This document shows positions 46,330 to 57,900 of a DNA stretch of 64,000 nucleotides, piece after piece. The stretch is from the NCBI RefSeq assembly GCF_025766255.1, contig NW_026516766.1:1-64000 (forward strand). The letters are read 5' to 3'. The notes beneath the pieces were generated by a model. That model made no database searches and had not been told where the DNA came from. It saw nothing but the letters and a program-made list of their open reading frames with translations. The first letter of the stretch is position 1. Each line of letters begins with the position of its first letter. Origin of the DNA: Zychaea mexicana. Lineage: Eukaryota > Mucoromycota > Mucoromycetes > Mucorales > Lichtheimiaceae. The translations under genes and the position numbers were made by a program.

Positions 46330-48985
46330 ATGTCAATGTCATTCACACGATCGTGGCTGCTTCGACTACCTAACACGCGATTGGCGACTATGCGAAACGC
46401 ACAACATACCCTTCAACCCCGTCCATGTTTCGATCGTTATAATCGCCAGCGCCAGTTAAGCTCATGCTGTCACTTGCGACAGCAACACAACAACAACACC
46501 TTTGACCAAGATCTACTCGAGTCGATCGAATCCCATCGACCCAGCGGTATACCACGAGCCATTAAAGACAAAAACTACCAAGCGATATGTTCAGCACTCG
46601 AGCAATCGTTTACTGTCCCACAGTTACGCCTTTATTTAAAGACACATTGCAACAAGCGCGTGATCGTACCCTATAGGGCGAAAAAAGCCGACTTGTTGAG
46701 ACTTATTGTCAGCGACCATTGGGGGTTCCCGTCGCGAGAAATGATCCAACAAGCCGAACTGAAGCGGAAACGTGACGCCGTCGCGATTTATTTCAAGACG
46801 ACCAAGCCAGAATTGTTCTTATTCATTAGCGATGAAGGCGTGACGCTTCGAAATATCGAGCAAGCCAATGATGTGCATATCTCCATCATGGTGGATGAGG
46901 GTCAATATGTCGTTGAAGGATTACCGCAAAATGTCGCCAAGGCGCAGCAAGAAATTAAAAAGAATTTGAAGCTTATTCAAGAAGACGTGTCATTGTCATC
47001 TCAGTTGAAGCAAGGGGTCACATTTGAAGACGTGGTTGCCAGGGTGATGCCGATTATTCCCAACGTATCCAAGCAAAGCGGAACGTATATTTCTACTAGC
47101 AACGACAAGGTACATAGTAAGCGAAGGGGGGGTGGAAGGAGGAGTATGCATAGATACTCACATGGATGTACTGTGCTCTAGTTTACATTCACAAGCTTGT
47201 CGTACCAATCCATGGATCAAGCAAAGTTGCTGATGGCACAAGCATTAAGTGAACTTGATATCACGAAAAAAAGCTCATTAGGTGCCGCAGACTATACCTT
47301 TGCGAACGTTACACAGCTCCATCAACAACTCGAGTTTGTGCCAGTACATGATTCCCAAGCAATGTCACTTACAAGTAAACCCTTTGGTTGGAGTCGAGTG
47401 AGAGCTCTTCCGGATAAGAACAATGTAAGATGATTGCTCCTTACAGTGGCTTGATGAAAATGGTAAAGGTTAATAACACGTTTCCTTCTTTGGCGGTTAA
47501 AGCCACACATATCAAGTCCAGGACAGCTTTCCTTTTATAACATCCTTGGAAACTGGAGCAGGTATGTTTGTGTTATTATGCTCATTATGAAAGTATACGG
47601 ATGTGTAAAGTGCGTACAAAGCCTCAAATAGCTAATAATGGGTAGTAGTAATCAAAACGCGGCATCTGGAACCGATATCAAAGCGTTGCTGAAGCAACAC
47701 ATCGGCTCTGAAGATAGCGACTCGAACGTTCATCTGGAAGCTAGGTAAAAATAAACCTTTTTCTCGACGGGCAAAAAGCGTACACAAAGATATCTAACTC
47801 TATCATCCACGAAGATTCGGTGCAGTTCTTTACGAAAACCTAAAGTCGAAGACGTCACCCATGCTTACGGCTCCTCAAAATACCATATTCGATGCTCAAG
47901 CACTCCAAAAATACACTGCTAACACGTCCCGTAGTCGACGTATATTCTTTGGCATGTAAGTTTTATATAGAAAGCATCCTTATCGGTTTCCTGTTTTACT
48001 CAAATAACATATTTATTGGGGCAGGCAACCTCCTTCAAATATCACTGCACCATTACTCCCAGTCACCAGTGACCATGGTATCCATAGACGATCTGTTGTA
48101 TTGGAATATGTCAACAGGAATGATCTGGTGAACTTGGAAATGGCGTCTCTGTATACACCACCACCACCTCCTCCCAGTAGTAACAACGACGCTAATGCAC
48201 TGCATCGTGTTCGAGTCGAGTTTTTGGTTCAAGAGGATGGTTCGCTCTTGTTGGAAAAGGCAGAAGGAGAACGAAAGCGCGCAACGATTGATCTGATTGC
48301 GCTAGCAGGGTAAAAAGTCGATGAACACGCTTAAAGTAGCACATTCTTACTGAATCCTTTGATCCCTATTCTATAGCAACGTCGATGTGCGGTTACTGGC
48401 CAAAACATACATTGCTTTCAATGGGAAAGATATGGGAAAAGTACCAGAGTTTTATTCCCAAGCAAACCTTCCCGCCTCTCTGCATTCGCTTGTTGATCAA
48501 TGCGAACTTACAGGGTAAAAACCGAAAAAAAAACGTTGGATGCGGATTGAGTCTATTTACATAGTGTCTCAACTGACATACATACCATGGAAACTCTTTT
48601 AGTTATTCAGACTTTTATTGCCCGCCATCGTTCGATTTGTCTAAATCAACTACCATGGATCTCCTTGAAGTCTCGTTCCGGGATGAAGCCCGATATCTGG
48701 CAGATCAGACTTTGGTGACTGTGAGCGATATCGATGCACAATATTCACAAGCAAGGCGAACTGAACTAATGGTAACACAGAGAGAGAGAGAGAGAGATAT
48801 ATACGCGTTGACACAAAAAAAAGAGACTCATCTACTCGAAATAGGTCACGCCAGTTGAAGATGATGGAAATTTTGGACACTCATTGCGAGGATACATGCA
48901 GCCTCGTAATGGATTGGAGAGATGGGATAGTTTCACAGAAACAGTAAGACATATTGCAAAACGATGGTGCTATTCCTTCCGATGA
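46330..48985 (+). CDS. SLS1-like mitochondrial inner-membrane-bound regulator
   Basis: About eight exons from ATG 46330 to TGA 48985. The leader MSMSFTRSWLLRLPNTRLA is basic and hydroxylated, a mitochondrial presequence. The body has SFTVPQLRLYLKTHC and KKADLLRLIVSDHWGF (a SAP-like helical module), a KH-like segment (VTLRNIEQANDVHISIMVDE), later PGQLSFYNILGNWSR, FGAVLYENL, SRRIFFGMQPPSNI, VLEYVNRND, and a C-terminal domain with LLEVSFRDEARYLADQTLV. The order agrees with the SLS family (PF14611): yeast Sls1 couples mitochondrial transcription to translation at the inner membrane. The identification rests on remembered family features, so it is moderately sure; a generic mitochondrial RNA-binding protein is the alternative. 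Confidence 0.65.
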
Positions 48986-49214
48986 TGGTACGGGTCGTGA
49001 TGACGATAAAATATAGAAAATTTAGACCTTTTTCTTTGTAATGCAATTCAGTATAAAGAAGATGTAATACGTAAATAACAAAAAGAACAAATAATAATGA
49101 AGGGATTAATGGATGATGGATGATGATTAATATACAAGCTTTCTGTTACTTTTTCGCTAATTACGGGTATATATATACAAGTAACTATTACATACACTTT
49201 TTCCTTTTCTTTCT

Positions 49215-50038
49215 TTAAACCTTTAGACTGATTTTTGTCTTGTCAGCCAATGCATCTATCACCTTGTCCTTCTTTTCCTCGTCGTCGTCGTCGTCGTAAT
49301 CACTATCGTCATCCTCTCGGTCTTTGCTAAAGTCGCCGTCTTCTTCTTCTTCTTCTTCCTCACTGTCGAAATCACTGCCGAAATCGAAATCGCTATCCTC
49401 GAAATCATCGGGATTGAGCTCTGGCACATCGTCACCGCGTTCGAGTTTTCGTAAATAGCTTCGCTGCTGCCGCAACGGCATCATCTTTAACAAGCGTTCT
49501 TGTTCCTGTTGTTCTCTAACCTCATCTTCATTTGTTTTGATATCCTCTTTGCTATTATATTCAAGAAAGATTATACCATTAGAAAACTCTCTCTCTCTTT
49601 ATCCTCACCCAGTGACTTTCCTTGCAATCAAGTCTTACTTTGTAATGATCTCTTTGCTTTCCAAACATTTCGCACACACTTTTTTATCGCTTGCACAATT
49701 GTTGCAAAGGACATGGTAGGCTTCTTTAATTGCTTTTTCTTGACAGTTCGTGCTATTATTGAATCCTGTCAGTAAAACGTACCCAAAAGAAATCCCCCAA
49801 AAAAAAAAGAAACTTACCACTTTTTTAAAGCAGTCAAAGGCTTGTATTTGCGATACTTTTTGCGCCACAGAATGACATCGGTGCATCGTTGACATAATCC
49901 ATATACTGGTAGGGCATTGATCTCGCGCGTCTTTTTCGAGTTTTTGTTGGGTTTCCATGCTGTTGTGTTTTGGTGAGCTTGTGCCTTTTTACGGTTGTTG
50001 CCTTTGCGGTAAGTTCCTTTCTTTTCGTATGTAGACAT
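49215..50038 (-). CDS. C9orf85-family (DUF2039) zinc-binding protein
   Basis: Three exons from ATG 50038. Exon 1: MSTYEKKGTYRKGN, HQNTTAWKPNKNSKKTREIN, VYGLCQRCTDVILWRKKYRK, YKPLTALKK. Exon 2: EKAIKEAYHVLCNNCASDKK with VCAKCLESKEIITK. The Cys pairs CxxC...CxxC...CxxC suggest zinc binding. This matches human C9orf85 along its whole length. A fungal C-terminal extension adds RQQRSYLRKLERGD and a long Asp/Glu/Ser-rich tail (about 49240-49400). Function is not established; the acidic tail and basic head are like nucleolar or ribosome-biogenesis proteins, which is only a guess. It converges with the SLS1-like gene. Confidence 0.82.
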
Positions 50039-50466
50039 TTTTTTCTTTCCTGGTCTCTCTCTGTGTGTGTGTATATAAAGCGAAATGTCTGATCCCCAAT
50101 AGTAAAGAGAAAAAGAAAACCCTTAAAAGCAGAAAAAAAAAGTTTCGGGTAGAATCCTCCTTCCTGGGGTGGCTTACTGTTCGGCTCCCGTTCCTTCTCG
50201 CCCCGTTCGGCGCTTCTTTTTCCAGACCCGACCCAGGGGCGCCTCGATGCATGCATGAAAACGATTTTGTTTTGGGATGCAGATCAACAGCCACAGTCTA
50301 CTTTCTTTGTGCGTATGTGCGTATATAAGAACCCTAAACATCGCCCCCTCTCACAAGAGGGACAATCTTGTCCTCCTTTCATGTATACTTTTCTCTCTTT
50401 ATCTTGACTTAATAATCCTAGTACACAACCCTATTCATCATCACCTCTCCTGAAGAAGGCAACAAA
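50039..50466. other. Divergent intergenic region, C9orf85-like (-) and MFS transporter (+)
   Basis: 428 bp with a GTGTGTGTGTATATA tract near 50062-50076 beside the minus-strand start and pyrimidine-rich sequence (50340-50410) before the transporter. No gene is called. Confidence 0.45.
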
Positions 50467-52402
50467 ATGTCGATGATAAAGTACTACAGTTGACAGGACA
50501 TCGTGTGCTCTCTGCAGTTAATATTAACTTTTGAAATATATGTACTTACTAGACTCAAGGAAAAGGTCCAAGAAAGCAAACAAGAACAAGAAGAATGTCC
50601 TTCCACGCGTGGATATGTCGATGATGAATATGACAAGGAAGCCGATCAACGACTTTCGAGAAAGATCAGCTGGGCCTTGTTTCCTATTCTGATGGGCGTA
50701 ACCGTCATTCAGGTAAGTTTTTTTTCTGATATACTATAGTTCGTATGTGTAGAAGAGCTCGCTGGACTAAAGCCACTTACTATCTCCTTTGTTTTAACAT
50801 ACATACCGTACTTGAACTGATTATACAGTTTATTGACAAGTTCGCATTAAACTACTCTGCCGTTCTTGGACTCTACGAAGATGTCGATTTAACTGGCACT
50901 CAGTTCAGTCTATCGAGTGCTATCTTTTTTATTGGACTTATGGTGGTTCAAGTAAGTTCTCTATACCTTTTCCCTGCCAACCTGTAAACTTCGTGTTCTA
51001 AACATTTACATGTCCTACTTGTTTTGTACCTCCCCTTTTTAAAAAGATTCCCAATATATACTTATTCCAAAGACTTCCCATTGCCAAATATTTTGGGACG
51101 TTCACTGTTTTCTGGGGCATCTCCGTAGGGTGTACAGCTCTAGTAACTGATTATCCTCAGTTGTTAGCTTTGCGGTTCTTGATTGGATTCTTTGAAAGCA
51201 CCAGCTTATGCAGGTAATTTATGTATATTAATAGCATACAGAAAAAGAAACATGTCAAACAAACGTCCTTTATTTTTTTTTAGTGGCTATCTGCTCGTCT
51301 CTATATTTTATCGCAGACACGAACAAGTATTCTGGCTTGGCGTGCTGATGGCCGCAAACTTTATCGGCATGTCCACCTCTGGTTTATTCGGATACGCCAT
51401 TGGCTACATGGACGGTCTCGCGGGCATGCGTGCGTGGAAATGGCTCATGATCATCTGGGGCAGTATCACTGTCCTGTTCGGCATCTTGCTATTTGTGTTT
51501 CTACCAGATACACCTTATTCACGCTGGTTCCGACTTTCTGAACAAGAAAAAAAACTGATGGATGCACGCCTATTAGAGAACGGTACGGTCGTCACCCATC
51601 GTATCAACCTTGATCATATCAAAGAATCCTTGCGTGATCCTCGTTATTACTGCTACATCCTTATTACAATGTTATTTGTCTTGCAAGTGGCCTGTTCAAC
51701 TACGTTCAGTTCGCAGATGATCCATAGCATGGGGTTCTCGGTAAAAGCATTGTGCTTTCTTTTTTTGCCTAATAGACATGAAGCCGCCCATCCCACCCCC
51801 ATCTATTTCTCTCGATTGAACGGTGCTAATGATATATGATCCTATAGCAATTAAATTCCGTTCTGTTGAATGTTCCAATCGGTGTCGCGACAATTCTGCT
51901 TATCTACCTTGCCATATTCCTCAATCGCTATTTCCAACAATTCTGCTTCGTCATTATCATCATGCTAGCTATCACCATGACGGGTTTGATACTAATGTGC
52001 GTTGTGCCGCTGGGTCCAGCCCAAATGGCTGGTATTATTCTCAGTAATCCTGCCCCGTGTTCCGTTGTCATTGAAGCATGCATCCTCAACAATATCTCCG
52101 GATTTACCAAACGGACGTTTTTCATGACCTCGTTCCTTATTGCGTATTCGATGGGGAATTTTATTGGACCTATTATGCTGTTGGCCAGAGAAGCGCCAAG
52201 ATACTATTCTGGATTGATTGGATACCTTGTTGCAGACCTGATTGTTTGTGGATTGCTTTTGGTTGTTCGGTATCTAAACAAGCGCGAGAATAAAAGGCGT
52301 GATACGTTGCAAGATCAAGGGCAAATGCCTCCAAAAACCGAGAACCGTCAAGAGTTGGATTGGACGGATGGAATGGATTTACATTTCCGTTATCGGTTGT
52401 AG
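50467..52402 (+). CDS. MFS transporter, allantoate permease (Dal5/Tna1) family
   Basis: Six exons. The first is tiny (ATG 50467, MSMIK) and splices at about 50552 into LKEKVQESKQEQ. The body follows the anion:cation symporter fungal group: ADQRLSRKISWALFPILMG, FIDKFALNYSAVLGLYEDVD, LTGTQFSLSSAIFFIGLM, RLPIAKYFGTFTVFWGI, FLIGFFES, SIFYRRHEQVFWLG, FVFLPDTPYSRWFRLSEQE, and in the second half SGFTKRTFFMTSFLIAYSMG, NFIGPIMLL. About twelve membrane segments are expected. Relatives import allantoate, nicotinate, pantothenate or other carboxylates with protons at the plasma membrane. The substrate cannot be told from sequence. Confidence 0.87.
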
Positions 52403-52696
52403 TAAAGTTCCCTCTTCTTTCTTCTTTATACCCTCTACACACAGCATGTATAGTACATACCTACGCGCATGATGTAAGCTTGGTTTGAATATAATGAATA
52501 GTAATGCTTATTATTAACGTCTAGAAACAGAACGTCCTCTTATGCTAAACTTTTTTTTTCGGTTTGATCATGCTTTTGCATTGGTTGTGGTACATGTTTT
52601 TGTGATGATGCATGTTAAAAAGGTGGGGGATGAAAGATGGATGAAGGAGAAGGAGAAGGAAAAAAGAGGGTGGTGGAAGACAAAAAAACAAAGAGC

Positions 52697-53517
52697 TTAT
52701 TCTTGAGTAGCTAATATGATCTCTTGTTCCAAATTCGAGAAAATGTCGACACCAGCTTGGAGTGAATCAATGAGGATAGGCAATTGTGAAGCATTGAAAG
52801 TAGGTTCCTAAACGATAAAGCGAAAATGTTGTTGTTGTCTTCATCTTTCAGTACATGACCTCTTACAGATATCCTTGTACTCTTTTCCCCACTCCCACTC
52901 CCCTCTTTTACCTGTCTAATCTTGTCGAGATCTGAGCCAAACGCGCGCGTCATTTGACCCATATAATGATCACTGAACTTTGGTTTGGATGCTGGCTTTT
53001 TTATCCGTTCATCTTCTTCTTCTTCTGAAGGAGATTGTTCGTCTTCACTCATCGCCTGTACGTCGTCTTCGTCGTTGTCGTTGTCGTCGCCGTCCTCTTC
53101 TTCTTCTTCTTCTTCGTCATCACTGCCTTGTTCGAGCTCTCGTACAATATCGTCGAGTCCTGAAGGATCCATTTCCTCATCGAGATTGTCAAACAAGCCT
53201 TCTGCATGATCTAAACAATCCAAGCAACCCATTTAAAAATTTATATTCTTATATAATTCGCGCGAATCCTTTCTTTTTTATTTACCTAATGTAGTAGCAG
53301 TAGTAGCGGGTTCGTCCTACGTTAAAAGGTAGACAATAGAGGGCTCCAAATTTAGTTGATCGCAATCACAGAATCCCACCGCATTCTATCAACAAAGACG
53401 CCTTACAAGAGAAGGAGAATCGGGTATCGTTGTTTGTTTCTGTTTTTTGTTTTGTTTTTCTAAAGCGATTGACTGTTGTTGCTGTTGTCGCTTTTGTCCT
53501 GCTTTTGCTTTTGCCAT
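52697..53517 (-). CDS. RSA3: Ribosome assembly protein 3
   Basis: Four exons from ATG 53517 to TAA 52697. The start MAKAKAGQKRQQQQQ is basic and Gln-rich. A long acidic centre (GSDDEEEEEEEDGDDNDNDE) is followed by the conserved Rsa3 domain split by an intron: FSDHYMGQMTRAFGSDLDKI then FNASQLPILIDSLQAGVDIF. This matches the Rsa3 family (YM...T..FG.DLDK.R ... LP.LI..L..G...F), a nucleolar factor for early 60S assembly that associates with the helicase Dbp6 complex. It is on the strand opposite to the upstream MFS gene, converging with it. Confidence 0.85.
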
Positions 53518-53676
53518 TGGGTTGTTTAAACTTATGTAGAGTGTGGGGGTGAAAAAGGAAAAATTTAATGCGTTGTGTGGCGGGTGTTTTTCCTTAAGTT
53601 TTAGCTGAGTTGCATACACATTGGTGTAAAGTGTCTCATATCTCAGGTTATTTCTTGTGTAGTCATGACTCTTCTG

Positions 53677-53921
53677 TTACCCTCGCAGGTTCAGCAAGGA
53701 GCCACATTCTTCTTTGCTGTCGTCTTGTAATAGCTCGATATTGAAAGTTAGCCATACATTATCTTTTGATGTTCTGGAACCAACGTCTTGATGTAACGTA
53801 CCATATAGGAGACAAAGACATAGAAGGTAGCGGCTAATGAAGAAGTGATCTGCACCTTCATCGCTAATAAGCTTTCTACACTGTAAAAAACATAGCTTTG
53901 CCCCTGTAGATCATCACCCAT
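53677..53921 (-). CDS. Possible spliced microprotein with one membrane segment
   Basis: Reading from ATG 53921: MGDDLQGQSYVFYSVESLLA then VQITSSLAATFYVFVSYM, a donor GTACGT, a branch-like GGCTAAC, an acceptor before LLQDDSKEECGSLLNLRG, and stop TAA at 53677. About 58 residues with one hydrophobic helix. The intron features are convincing but no family was recognised and the length gives little statistical support. Confidence 0.35.
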
Positions 53922-54918
53922 TATGGGAACAAGATATTAGAGTGCACCTTATACGTCACAGAAAGACTCGATTTTGTATACAAGTGTAGTATCCTCGTAT
54001 ATCATACCACAAGTACAACACGTATCTGTACAAGATATGTGAGGAAGATGTAGTAGCTGTCGTGTTCTTTGGACTGCGGGCACCCAAGGTATTGGCTGTG
54101 CGTAACCCCAAAGAGAAAAAAACTGATCGAGTCATTTTGTGCTACGTCGAGACCACGCGGTCCCTTCTCTCTCCAAGACATCAACACGCCTTTGCGCTGT
54201 ATAAGTAATATAAAGTGGATAAGTTAATAATGAAGAAGAAGATGATGATGATGATGATGAAATGCAAACTCAGTTTGGGGGTGCACCCAATTAAAGTGAT
54301 ATTCATTAGCTGTTTTGTCGTTGTTGTTGTTATTATTGTCGGGGTTAGACTACTAGGTGGCACTTTGTCTTCTTCGTTGTAGATCGATGGCACTCTATGC
54401 CCTCTTTGTTTTCAAGAGTAACAGAGTATTACTGTATAGCCTGGCACATCTTGATCTGCATTACCAGTATAGCAGAGCCATCAGCCATTGTAAAAGAAAT
54501 ATGGCCTGTCGTCTTTCTATTGTTCATGTTGTGTTGGAGTATAGTAGAGGATATAAACGTGTGACAGCTGGCGAGTCTGGGCGCGTGGAATGGTGCTACG
54601 TCAAATAGTTCAAAAACGTCAATGGATCATGTGAAGTAGCGAAGGGGAAAAAAAAGTGGGTCCCGTATATATAGAAAAGGCGCACGTCCTTTCTGGTTTT
54701 CGAGAACTCTTTCTTTCTTTTTTCTTCTTTACACACGCGTGCAAGGTGTGGGCTTTCTATACCATATATACCCCCTTGCTTATAGTACATGTATTACATG
54801 CTGCAGTAAACAACAACAAAGGCTTACACTATAAACAAACATCATCCGTCCTGAAGCGTCTCTTTCTCAGCCTCACAGCACCAACGAACACCCAAACAAC
54901 AACAAACAACTACACACA
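53922..54918. other. Upstream region of the Ras GEF gene
   Basis: About 1 kb. Contains a GAA/GAT microsatellite (about 54231-54259) and, near the 3' end, a TATA-like run (54662-54672 and 54764-54772) followed by CT-rich and (AAC)-rich tracts, a plausible core promoter and 5' untranslated region. No gene is recognised. Confidence 0.45.
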
Positions 54919-57900
54919 ATGGATGCTGCTGAAAATAGGTTTAATGATGAACGGCCCATTTCGCCATGGACCAGGACAATGGATCGTCTCTATTCAATGC
55001 CACCCAACAGCGATGCCGCAAGGTAAAGTGCTACGAAAACGTGTTCGCGCGCGCTCTCAAATAATTATCATATACAGACACGCACGTAAACGCGGTTGAG
55101 GTTATAATTTATAAACGCTCAAACACTTTGAACTAACGGCCCCTCTCTCTCTCTCTCTCATTTTCCTCTTATCCTACTACCAACCAACAACCCCCCTGCC
55201 TGCCCCTGCCCCCTCCCATGGCCATTACTTTCTCCTTTCTTCCAACAAAAACCAGCAGTAGCAACGGCGCTGGCGCCCGCGGAAACAATCACGCTTCTTC
55301 CGAAATGATACCGCCGCATAATAGCGACAACAACGACGACACCGAATCGCAACAACAATACAATAAAGCCGCGGCCATGACAACAGACATTCCACTTCCG
55401 CAAGAGACCGCCATTCCCGGTCCACGTCGCAAACGCAACAATTCCCTCATTCCTCCAGAGCTCATGAATGACAACAGTGAAGGAGGTCGTGAACGAGCAG
55501 CACTGGCAACTGTGTTTGGTGTGCGAGAATATACAGAATCAAAAATCTTTTGGGAACGTCAAGTCGCGGCTTATCATCAGCAACCCTCGACCAGTAGTAC
55601 TTTGGAAGAAACAACAGAACAAGCGCATGGAGAGGAGGATGGGTTTGTGTCGATCACAAGTCGATCTGTGCAAAGTAATGCGATCCCACCAGCGTCAGCT
55701 TCCTTGTTGGTACAAACACCCACTCCAAGTACAAGCAAAGAAAACAACAAGCAAGCGATTACAAATCTTGTCGATTCTGCTTTCGAGAATGTCGGTCATA
55801 ATAGCCATGCAAGAGGAACGATGATGGATCCATCCACATCGTCAGCGTCATTCAACAATTATACCACGACCACTACAGCCATGATACCATCATTTTCATC
55901 GTCGTCGACACATCCACAGCAGCAACCAGCAGCATCATCTACAACAACAACAACAACAAAGCCTACAGTGAGTTTCAGTTTGCCGGATATACCCGTCGTC
56001 AGCGAATTCAGCGACTTCTTTGATGAAACTGCATTCACAACAAAAACGCCTTCTCCTCCTCCTCCTGCAGCATCTTCATCAGGAGCAGTAGTAGTGACAA
56101 GACGAAATCTCGAAAAGAAACCACGGCCAGTATCATTTTCATCCTCCATATTCACTGCCAACGACCCATCCCATTACCACGAAATTGCATCTATTCCACC
56201 ATCCATTACATCTGAACAACATCCCGGTCGACGCTACGATATTGCTCCTCCACTTGTTTTCATTGGCTATCCACCCGCCATTTTCGACTTGTTGACATCA
56301 GACGATGATGACCGGATCATTATGTGGGGATTAGATCCACAAGTGCTTTCAGCATCCATGGCCACCACATCAGCAGCGGGCAAGAAGCTATCCACTTTTG
56401 ACTATCATCCACCTTCAACAGCATTGACAACGCCATCTCTTACTTCCATGCAATCTTCATCAATCCCTGCTTCTGCTGCTGCCAGCAGCAACAAGACAAT
56501 CAAGGGGTTCTCGTCGAATACAACAACTGCATCCTCTCTCGATCCTTCCGCTGCACAACCGAATGGTAACAACAAGTCTCGTATGCCTCGATGGTCGAGC
56601 CAATTATTGCTTCCATTACGAAACAAAAGTAAACAGCATCTGCCACGACCCGACAGTGTGCTTCGATTTGGAAACAGCAGCAGTAGTAGCAGTAGTACGG
56701 ACCCTAATTATTATGGGGATAAGGAACGAGGTGGATCCATGTTGTTCAAGTTTGGTCGGAGAAGTACGAGTAGTAATGGCAGCAAACGAGATAAACAACA
56801 ACACCGCCAGCATCGTCGTGTGATTGACGACGATCAGGCTTCGGTGCAGTCGGTGGATGTTCCCAAAGTCATTGAAGCTGCGACGGTCGAGAAACTTGTT
56901 GAAAAGCTGACAATTTCATTAGGTAAATTATTTTCTGCAGTTGTTGGAACCTGAAACTGTCAAGTTTATCATCAAGTGTAACGTGCGTGTATATATCTAA
57001 CCGCTGGTCTTACAAAAAAAAAGATTATACGTTCATGACCGACTTTTTCTTGACATACCGCACATTTATTTCGCCTACTCAACTGTGCAAGCTGCTTATA
57101 CTGCGATTCCGATGGGGTCTAGAAAGCGAGGAAGCACAAAGAAGTATTGTTCGCGTCAGGTAAATATAATCAATTCATTGGCCAACGCTCAAAAGAGAAA
57201 TATAACACTAATCCTTTTTATATATGTATATATAGAACATTTGTGGTGATGCGCCATTGGTTATTGAACTACTTCGTACACGACTTTATACCCTCGCGCG
57301 ACTTACGTATCATCCTAACCTCGTTTCTCAACTCCCTACCGTTCCATCCTTTAATCAAACAATCTCCCCGGGACCAGCGGATCGTCAAGAGTCTAAAACG
57401 AGTAGTGCGTCGGCTTAAAAAAGTATATTATCTCAGCTCGGCCGAATCGGAACGTGTCAAAGTCATTGCCCCGCCACCACCGACCCAGGAACAGGAACGG
57501 GTGGAAGAAATGGTTCGGGCCAAACTGGCACAAAGCCCGATACGACGCAAGACCGCCATTGTAAGCAGTGTCAATATCAGTGATCGGCACCATGGGAATA
57601 TGGCAGTACAAGATACCGGGTCGGCGCCTGTGGTAGTGGTAGGTAGTGTGCGTAATACTGCTACGGCCACCGGTGCGGCTGCTGGTGTGGAGCGTGCATT
57701 GACACCCAGTCATTTCAATGGTGTTAGCGGCAACAGCAACAACGACACTGCTGGTATGAATGGTGGTAGTGGTGGTCACCCACCCATTCGACGGAATGTA
57801 TCGAGCACGTCTATCACGAGATTTGGAAGACATAGCAAGCAACAGGATATTGAGGCGGTCAAGGCATCCTATCTGCGTCGGATGGAACAGCAAAAGAAGG

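Noticed and set aside
50065..50328. Frames in both directions around 50000-50330
   Set aside because: They lie in the promoter region between the C9orf85-type gene and the transporter and have low-complexity, repeat-driven translations.
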